Shown: one piece after another, positions 8,270 to 12,176 of the stretch
How positions within the stretch are numbered: the stretch's first letter is position 1
How the letters are laid out: each line of letters begins with the position of its first letter
Assembly: GCA_015486905.1 (NCBI GenBank)
Contig: WFQV01000043.1
Coordinates: 1-12,176 of the forward strand
Direction: 5' to 3'
Source of the DNA: Melioribacteraceae bacterium
GTDB lineage: Bacteria > Bacteroidota > Ignavibacteria > Ignavibacteriales > Melioribacteraceae
Length of the DNA: 12,176 nt
Made by a program: the position numbers and the translations under genes
Notes under the pieces: generated by a model
Seen by the model: the letters and a program-made list of their open reading frames with translations, nothing else
Told to the model about the DNA's origin: nothing
Databases searched by the model: none

Positions 8270-9277
8270 ATGGCTGTTCAAACTCCTTCAATAGCGCTTG
8301 TTAAAAATTATCTTTCAAAAGAGACTTTGCTTCCGATTTTCTTCCTTTGCGGAGATGACGGTTTTACAATTGACAAAGCGGTGGAAGAAATCACGGAAGC
8401 GGCTAAATCCCTTGTGGAGTCGGAATTCGATTTTGAAAAATACTCGATGGACAAAAAGGAAGATTTTGACGCAATTTTAAATTCAGCTTCGGCTTTCCCA
8501 TTCGGCAGCGGTAAGAAATTAATAATAGTCAAACACTTTGAGAAAGTTGCGGTAAAGAAGAAATTAACTTCTTACGTTAAGTCGCCCTCCGAATCGACGG
8601 TTTTGGTTATTACTTATTACGACCGGGTTAAAAATCCCAATTCACAACCGTTCGGCGAATTGTTAAAAAACAAATTTCTCTTTCAAACTCCTTATTTAAA
8701 GGGGGGAGATTTGGTCTCTTGGCTTAGCGCACAGGCGAAAGAGTTGGGCATTTCATTGGGCTATTCCGAAGCCCAGTTGCTTATCGACACCGTCGGCAGC
8801 GATAAAACACTTTTGGAATCACAACTGCAGAAATTCGGAGAATATTTAAATGGGAAAGGGAGAGTTACGACTGAAATTATTCAAAAACTTTCTTTTTCCG
8901 CAAAGGGGTACACGATATTCGATTTTTTGAACGTCCTTGGCAAAGGCGACAAAAAGAAATCGGTTGAAATTCTTTACAACCTTTTAGACAACGGCTCGGA
9001 TATGGTTTACGTTAACGTGATGGTTTCAAAATTCATTCAAACGTTGGCAAAAGCGTTGGAAATTGCGCCTAAGATTCCCGAACCTAAAATTGCATCTAAG
9101 AAAATAGGCGTTTCGGAGTATTATTACAAAAATTGCCTTAACGCAAAATATCTGTTGAATGAAAATCGGATTAAAAACGCTGCCCGTGCCCTTCTTGAAG
9201 CCGAATTGAACATTAAAACAAAGAATATGGACGGAAAGACTATCGGGTTACTGCTCGTCTCCGATATTTTAAGTTAA
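8270..9277 (+). CDS. holA: DNA polymerase III delta subunit
   Basis: This is the clamp-loader wrench: delta binds the beta sliding clamp and opens it during loading onto primed DNA. At 335 residues it matches HolA. The N-terminal AAA+-like domain begins PIFFLCGDDGFTIDKAVEEI, the family's counterpart of the P-loop region without a working Walker A, as expected because delta does not hydrolyse ATP. AFPFG at residues 75-79 followed by KKLIIVK resembles the hydrophobic clamp-binding wedge. The helical C-terminal collar domain runs from about residue 215 (YTIFDFLNVLGKGDKKKSVE onward). The ATG follows the MetS-like stop with no spacer, so a housekeeping replication gene shares a transcript with a transporter; this looks like positional convenience rather than function. 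Confidence 0.92.
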   Translation: MAVQTPSIALVKNYLSKETLLPIFFLCGDDGFTIDKAVEEITEAAKSLVESEFDFEKYSMDKKEDFDAILNSASAFPFGSGKKLIIVKHFEKVAVKKKLTSYVKSPSESTVLVITYYDRVKNPNSQPFGELLKNKFLFQTPYLKGGDLVSWLSAQAKELGISLGYSEAQLLIDTVGSDKTLLESQLQKFGEYLNGKGRVTTEIIQKLSFSAKGYTIFDFLNVLGKGDKKKSVEILYNLLDNGSDMVYVNVMVSKFIQTLAKALEIAPKIPEPKIASKKIGVSEYYYKNCLNAKYLLNENRIKNAARALLEAELNIKTKNMDGKTIGLLLVSDILS

Positions 9278-9376
9278 ATTTACCGCTTCTTTTAATTTCT
9301 CCTAATTAGCCGGTACAAGTTTAAATTTGGTGGCAGAAAAAATTTAGCTTGTATTTTCCTCTCGAGCGTTTTGTCA

Positions 9377-9436
9377 CGATTTTTTGCTTCCCCGAAAAGA
9401 ACCTTCCAAAAATCGCGCCACGGGTTGAAACCCGTG
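9377..9436. repeat. REP-like double hairpin
   Basis: Two adjacent inverted repeats. The first pairs CGATTTTT (9377-9384) with AAAAATCG (9408-9415) across a 23-base loop. The second, three bases on, is a perfect CACGGGT-TGAA-ACCCGTG hairpin (9419-9436). The GC-rich second hairpin stands out from its AT-rich surroundings and has no U-run after it, so it is not a standard terminator. Paired short palindromes of this kind resemble REP/REPIN elements mobilised by tyrosine-type (RAYT) transposases; that is inference. Confidence 0.55.
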
Positions 9437-9483
9437 ACTAATGAAATATCTCCCGCCAAGAAAAGGCAATCTAAGTTAAAGCC

Positions 9484-9531
9484 ATCCAACAATGTATTCA
9501 TTTATTTATCCATGCAATCATCCATTTATGC
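9484..9531 (-). repeat. 4-base-period tandem repeat, inverted relative to 6485-6548
   Basis: Read on the minus strand, twelve tetramers stay in phase: GCAT, AAAT, GGAT, GATT, GCAT, GGAT, AAAT, AAAT, GAAT, ACAT, TGTT, GGAT. The minus-strand stretch at 9504-9526 matches 6494-6516 at 21 of 23 bases. Confidence 0.8.
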
Positions 9532-9812
9532 AAGGATTTCGATTTTGTAGGAATAAACTTGAACCTCTTCGGTGTTCTTTTTTAAAACTAAACTCCAATC
9601 CTAGCAACATTTAACGTCTTCGCGGTTCTCTTAAACATCTTTGTTTTCCCACTCCATCCTTTCACTACCTTCTCTTTGGAAAGGGTGGATAGATTTTAAA
9701 AATGTTTGCCCCATGATGTGTCGAACTTTTGTAGAAAAAATAAATTTGAAATAATTTTTAGATGCCTAAGGTATCGGAATTGTTAGTTAAAAATAATACT
9801 TCAGACCAAAAA

Positions 9813-9829
9813 AATGTTCATTGAACATT
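9813..9829. promoter_or_regulatory. Operator-like palindrome
   Basis: AATGTTCA-T-TGAACATT is a perfect 8+1+8 inverted repeat. One-base spacing makes it unsuitable as an RNA hairpin but suitable as a site for a dimeric repressor. It lies about 210 bases before the sigma-factor start. No regulator gene for it is visible in the window. Confidence 0.35.
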
Positions 9830-9870
9830 AAAATTTTACACTTTCCGTTTTCAACTCACAGGTCATCAGA

Positions 9871-9898
9871 TCTAACGTCTCGAGTCTTACGTCTTACG
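9871..9898 (+). repeat. 7-base-period tandem repeat, TCTTACG type
   Basis: Four heptamers in phase: TCTAACG, TCTCGAG, TCTTACG, TCTTACG. It ends 143 bases before the sigma-factor start. Confidence 0.75.
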
Positions 9899-9905
9899 AA
9901 AAACA

Positions 9906-9933
9906 TTTCTTGTTTCTTGTTTTTTCTTTCTGC
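9906..9933 (+). repeat. 7-base-period pyrimidine repeat, TTTCTTG type
   Basis: Four heptamers in phase: TTTCTTG, TTTCTTG, TTTTTTC, TTTCTGC. Only the first two are identical, so this could partly be chance in a T-rich stretch, but it directly follows another 7-base tract. Confidence 0.5.
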
Positions 9934-10040
9934 TCTTTTATTTTTTGTCACTGATTTTAAACCTGTACCAATTAGCTATTAGACAAATCTATTTTTATTT
10001 TTGTGGAAACAATTTATTTTACATTTTGGTATAAGAGCCA

Positions 10041-10628
10041 TTGGAAAAAAGATTAAACGAATTAACGGACGAAGAGTTAATAAAAGAGTTTCAGGACAAT
10101 AATACTCTTCAAGCCTTTGAAATATTGGTGAAGCGCTTCAAGGACCCCTTGATGAACTTTGTTTTCCGGTTCGTGGGGAACAAAGACGTTGCGGCGGATA
10201 TTGTTCAAGACACAATGATTAAATTTTACTTGAACAAAGATTCCTATAAATCGTTTGCTAAATTTTCCACTTGGATTTACACAATTGCTGGAAACTTGGC
10301 TAAGAACGAATTGAAACGCAGGAAGCGTCGTACTATTTATTCGTTGAACCGTGACAACGGTGACGAGAAGCCTTTGCAAGTGGAAGATAAAACTTTCGTA
10401 GCACCGGATAGAGCTACGGACAATAGCATTAAAAACGAGTTTGTTCAAAAAGCTTTGATGAAAGTTAAAGAAGTTTACAGAGAAGTGGTTATTTTAAGAG
10501 ATGTTCAAGGATTTTCCTATGAGGAAATTTCCGAGATTACAGGTTTGACCATTGGAACCGTCAAATCGCGGATAAATCGAGGTAGAGCACAATTACAAAA
10601 GTATTTAAAAAATATTTATTACGAGTAA
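10041..10628 (+). CDS. ECF-type RNA polymerase sigma factor
   Basis: A 195-residue sigma-70 family regulator with the two-domain ECF layout. Region 2 spans about residues 24-96, including DIVQDTMIKFY and FSTWIYTIAGNLAKNELKRR, the core-binding and -10-recognition helices. A variable linker (about 97-136) follows, then region 4 (137-190) with the helix-turn-helix FSYEEISEITGLTIGTVKSR. The start is TTG 10041: an in-frame TAA lies at 10032-10034, and the next in-frame ATG (Met38) would cut off part of region 2. Only a weak purine run (AAGAG) precedes it, so translation may be low. The next gene starts 4 bases after its stop and probably encodes its anti-sigma partner. Target genes are unknown; such pairs often include their own promoter. 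Confidence 0.92.
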   Translation: MEKRLNELTDEELIKEFQDNNTLQAFEILVKRFKDPLMNFVFRFVGNKDVAADIVQDTMIKFYLNKDSYKSFAKFSTWIYTIAGNLAKNELKRRKRRTIYSLNRDNGDEKPLQVEDKTFVAPDRATDNSIKNEFVQKALMKVKEVYREVVILRDVQGFSYEEISEITGLTIGTVKSRINRGRAQLQKYLKNIYYE

Positions 10629-10632
10629 CATT

Positions 10633-11286
10633 ATGGGACCTAAAAGTTACAATTCTTCTGATGAGAAATACAACAATGTAATTAAACTTCTCCAAGCTCT
10701 CCCTAAAGAGAAGGCACCGGGCAGTTTTGAGTTCAATTTGCTCACGCGCATTGAAAACAAAAATTTTGAGATGAAAACAGGAAAAAGGAAGAGTTTAATT
10801 ATTTTACCTGCCTGGATTTACGCGCCAGTTGCGGCATTGGTTTTAAGCGCAATTGTATTTTTCATTGTTGTGGACATTAGCGATTTTAATTTACAACAGC
10901 CGTTAAACACAGAGCAATTACTCCCTCAGGAAAACAAAACCGTTGCTAAAACAAAGCCAAATGTTAAAGCGGTTCTCGTTCCTAATCCTCATTACAGAGT
11001 GATTGTGAACCAGAATGATGCTGTTGTAAGGGAAAAAGTTCCCATACCGATTAATCCGGCAAAGACAGTTAGCTTGGACAAATACATTGCGGGCGGTAAA
11101 ACTTCCGCAAATAAGAATGGTAACGGAATGAACCGGCTGGTAAGCGAAGAATCGGGTTACTTTCAATTTGATGGTTTCATACCGATAGAAAGAGATTTTC
11201 AGGCTTTGGAAAAGTTACGTGCACGTATGGATTCCATTCAAAGAACGGGAAAAATAAAAGGCAATAATTCTTTCAATAAACATTGA
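10633..11286 (+). CDS. Single-pass membrane protein, probable anti-sigma factor
   Basis: I do not recognise a named family. The 217-residue product has an N-terminal soluble part of about 54 residues containing LLQALPKEKAPGSFEFNLLT, then a basic stop (KTGKRK), one membrane span at about 55-80 (IILPAWIYAPVAALVLSAIV) and a roughly 135-residue C-terminal part rich in Asn, Lys and Pro that should lie in the periplasm. This topology and the 4-base spacing after the sigma gene are typical of anti-sigma factors that hold an ECF factor at the membrane. It has no cysteines, so the zinc-binding HxxxCxxC anti-sigma motif is absent, and no FecR-like domain is evident. The role is inferred from layout only. 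Confidence 0.65.
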   Translation: MGPKSYNSSDEKYNNVIKLLQALPKEKAPGSFEFNLLTRIENKNFEMKTGKRKSLIILPAWIYAPVAALVLSAIVFFIVVDISDFNLQQPLNTEQLLPQENKTVAKTKPNVKAVLVPNPHYRVIVNQNDAVVREKVPIPINPAKTVSLDKYIAGGKTSANKNGNGMNRLVSEESGYFQFDGFIPIERDFQALEKLRARMDSIQRTGKIKGNNSFNKH

Positions 11287-11311
11287 TAATTTTTTCAAAA
11301 GTGCTTATTTT
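11283..11311 (+). promoter_or_regulatory. Candidate promoter for rpmE
   Basis: TTGATA (11283-11288) and TATTTT (11306-11311) are separated by exactly 17 bases, resembling -35 and -10 boxes of a housekeeping sigma-70 promoter. It overlaps the stop of the preceding gene and would give a leader of about 25 bases. The -10 match is only 4 of 6 and the region is AT-rich, so chance is possible. Confidence 0.35.
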
Positions 11312-11342
11312 TAAAGTCTGAAATTTTAAAGGAATTGTTAAG

Positions 11343-11546
11343 ATGAAAAAAGGTATTCACCCAACATATCAAAGATGTGAAGTTACATGTGTTTGCGGAA
11401 ATCATTTTGTGACACGTTCTACCGTTCCGCAGATTAAACTTGAGATTTGCTCGGAATGCCACCCGTTCTTTACCGGTAAGCAAAAGATAGTGGATTCAAC
11501 CGGTCGTGTGGATAGATTTAATAAACGGTACGGCATCAAGAATTAA
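11343..11546 (+). CDS. rpmE: 50S ribosomal protein L31, zinc-binding type
   Basis: A 67-residue protein of the large ribosomal subunit that bridges toward the small subunit. The N-terminus MKKGIHPTY and the later CSECHPFFTGKQK block are diagnostic. Cys16, Cys18, Cys36 and Cys39 form the zinc site, making it the C+ form rather than the zinc-free paralogue made under zinc starvation. Cys12 is an additional cysteine. AAAGGA at 11328-11333 precedes the ATG by 9 bases. It appears to be a single-gene unit, with a candidate promoter just upstream and a strong terminator just downstream. Confidence 0.97.
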   Translation: MKKGIHPTYQRCEVTCVCGNHFVTRSTVPQIKLEICSECHPFFTGKQKIVDSTGRVDRFNKRYGIKN

Positions 11547-11552
11547 TTTTTC

Positions 11553-11579
11553 AACGGGCTGTTAAAGCCCGTTTTTTTT
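11553..11579 (+). terminator. Intrinsic terminator after rpmE
   Basis: AACGGGCT (11553-11560), loop GTTAA, and AGCCCGTT (11566-11573) form a perfect 8-base-pair stem that runs into eight T residues (11572-11579). It begins 7 bases after the rpmE stop. Confidence 0.93.
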
Positions 11580-11725
11580 GCCTCCTATTTTTATTTTATT
11601 GCTTCTACTAACTAAATCTTGCAATGAATTTCTTTAATTCTCCTCAATATTTATTGTGATATTTCTGTGTTCAAATTTTTGCCACCGATTTTAAACTTGC
11701 GATCTATGCTCTCAATCGGGGGTCG

Positions 11726-11751
11726 GGTAGCAAAGCGGGTTATGCACTACC
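11726..11751. repeat. GC-rich imperfect hairpin downstream of the toxin remnant
   Basis: GGTAG (11726-11730) pairs with CTACC (11747-11751) around a GC-rich interior that can pair only partly. It stands out from AT-rich neighbours. It lies 18 bases beyond the stop of the minus-strand hepT remnant and could serve as an end structure or be a short repeat; there is no U-run on either strand to make it a standard terminator. Confidence 0.3.
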
Positions 11752-11768
11752 ACGTTGTTATTTAAAGC

Positions 11769-12026
11769 TTAATTTGAATAATCTGAAACAATATTTTTTA
11801 TGTCTTCTTCCAACATTAAGATATCTTCGGTTGCGGTATTCCACACCACTTCGGTATCAACACCAAAATAATCATGAATCAATTTATCACGCATACCGGC
11901 CATGAAGTGCCATGAGATCCACGAATAATTCTCTTTGACTTCTTTGGGAATTTTCTTTGAAGCTTCACCGATAATCTTTAATGCTCTGATTACTGCATAT
12001 TGGGTCTTTGTATCTTTTTGAAAGGT
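11769..12026 (-). pseudogene. HepT-type HEPN toxin, N-terminus lost to an insertion
   Basis: On the minus strand 85 codons are open up to TAA 11771-11769 and match the C-terminal three quarters of HepT-like (DUF86) proteins. The block QYAVIRALKIIGEASKK is the family core, and the signature MRDKLIHDYFG holds the RX4HXY motif (Arg, His and Tyr all present) of the HEPN ribonuclease active site. In intact MntA-HepT modules the nucleotidyltransferase antitoxin MntA adds AMP to that Tyr and neutralises the toxin. Family members are about 110-117 residues, so roughly 25-30 N-terminal residues are missing. The frame is closed upstream by the stop of a transposase, and no start codon is available at the junction. 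The missing start and any mntA should lie beyond the insertion, outside the window. Confidence 0.82.
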
Positions 12027-12027
12027 A
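12026..12027. other. Proposed TA target site at the insertion junction
   Basis: Toxin-like coding sequence ends and transposase-linked sequence begins at a TA. Reading into the element on the plus strand gives GTGTCACGTCAATTATG, the proposed terminal inverted repeat. IS630/mariner elements insert at TA and duplicate it. The second end is outside the window, so the boundary is inferred from homology breakpoints only. Confidence 0.55.
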
Positions 12028-12176
12028 GTGTCACGTCAATTATGTAATGTCGGATAAAGCCTTCTAAGCTTAATTCTAGCATCAGATGTAGTAAATTGCC
12101 AATTGATTTCTGAATTTTTGTTATTACGGTCATTTTGCCAGGATTCACATTCTTTTCTAATAGTAGAGATATTATC
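12028..12176 (-). mobile_element. IS630-like insertion sequence, one end only
   Basis: The element runs from the TA junction at 12026-12027 to the right edge and beyond. Visible parts are the transposase C-terminus and the putative terminal repeat beginning GTGTCACGTCAA. It has broken the hepT gene. Confidence 0.7.
12036..12176 (-). CDS. IS630-family transposase, C-terminal fragment
   Basis: The minus-strand frame entering from the right edge gives 46 residues and stops at TGA 12038-12036. The stretch NWQFTTSDARIKLRRLYP is the characteristic tail of IS630-family DDE transposases, in which (W)QFTT-x-DAR-x-KL-x-LYP is strongly conserved. A Trp and Arg/Asn-rich spacer (SWQNDRNNKN) precedes it, as usual. 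The catalytic DDE residues lie upstream and outside the window, so whether the element is intact is unknown. The stop codon falls only about 9 bases inside the inferred element end. The frame is the same as that of the disrupted toxin gene, but the TGA prevents fusion. Confidence 0.85.
   Translation of the reverse strand, partial: DNISTIRKECESWQNDRNNKNSEINWQFTTSDARIKLRRLYPTLHN

Larger units (their letters stand above)
9278..10040. other. 763-base gap filled with repeats and palindromes, no convincing gene
   Basis: No open frame here has a believable product. The one long frame, on the minus strand at 9292-9501, runs through a perfect palindrome and has no ribosome-binding site or recognisable domain. 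The gap holds, in order, two adjacent hairpins (9377-9436), an inverted 4-base-period tract (9484-9531), two loosely similar stretches beginning CTTCGGTGTTCT (9567) and CTTCGCGGTTCT (9618), an operator-like palindrome (9813-9829) and two 7-base-period tracts (9871-9898, 9906-9933). The last 100 bases must carry the sigma-factor promoter, but I could not fix one. The composition is like decaying intergenic repeat material. Confidence 0.7.

Noticed and set aside
9292..9501. Minus-strand open frame of 69 codons in the large gap
   Set aside because: It runs through the perfect CACGGGT hairpin, has no ribosome-binding site or known domain, and its protein reads like translated repeat DNA.
9762..9824. 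Twenty-codon frame (MPKVSELLVK...) preceded by a TAAATTTG box resembling a Bacteroidota -7 element
   Set aside because: There is no TTTG box at the right distance (the nearest is 9 bases away), no Shine-Dalgarno, and the frame ends within the palindrome at 9813-9829.
10000..10027. Bacteroidota-type promoter (TTTG, TACATTTT) for the sigma factor
   Set aside because: The spacer is 16 bases instead of about 19, and the -7 box is imperfect in a T-rich region; not strong enough to annotate.
11726..11751. tRNA or small structured RNA
   Set aside because: The pairing is too short and imperfect, and no cloverleaf, T-arm consensus or CCA end can be drawn.

Overview
The window looks like a chromosomal segment of an AT-rich Gram-negative bacterium of the Bacteroidota/Chlorobiota/Ignavibacteriota group. 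The evidence is the ftsK-lolA pair, outer-membrane proteins with Sec signals, a periplasmic-type lipoprotein, many TAA stops and AT-rich intergenic filler. An Ignavibacteria-like lineage is my best guess from gene content and style; I could not test it by search.

Layout. Bases 2-88 hold the last 28 residues of an unidentified gene. From 108 to 6409 there is one tightly packed plus-strand run devoted to the cell envelope and division: ftsK (DNA translocase), lolA (lipoprotein carrier, 8-base overlap with ftsK), a flippase-like multi-pass membrane protein (4-base ATGA overlap), an outer-membrane beta-barrel protein, uppP (undecaprenyl-diphosphate phosphatase, GTG start) and a cyclophilin-type peptidyl-prolyl isomerase lipoprotein. 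After a repeat-filled gap (6410-6695) comes a second run: an NSS-family sodium-dependent transporter, a 34-codon MetS-like transporter small subunit, and holA (DNA polymerase III delta), joined with 1-base overlap and zero spacing.

Bases 9278-10040 are a 763-base gap without a convincing gene. It holds a REP-like double hairpin, a tetranucleotide repeat tract, an operator-like palindrome and two heptamer-period tracts. It is followed by an ECF sigma factor (TTG start) with a single-pass membrane protein 4 bases downstream, probably its anti-sigma factor, and then rpmE (zinc-type ribosomal protein L31) with a clear intrinsic terminator.

The right end is on the minus strand. A HepT-type HEPN toxin gene has lost its N-terminus, and the C-terminus of an IS630-family transposase abuts it in the same frame. 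The junction falls at a TA dinucleotide, as expected for IS630 insertion. The most notable signals are this disrupted toxin gene, the intergenic repeats (one 4-base-period family present in opposite orientations in the two big gaps; 7-base-period tracts of three different units), the MetS-like microprotein and the sigma/putative anti-sigma pair. I found no CRISPR array, tRNA or rRNA. I did not find evidence for a wholly new multi-gene system.
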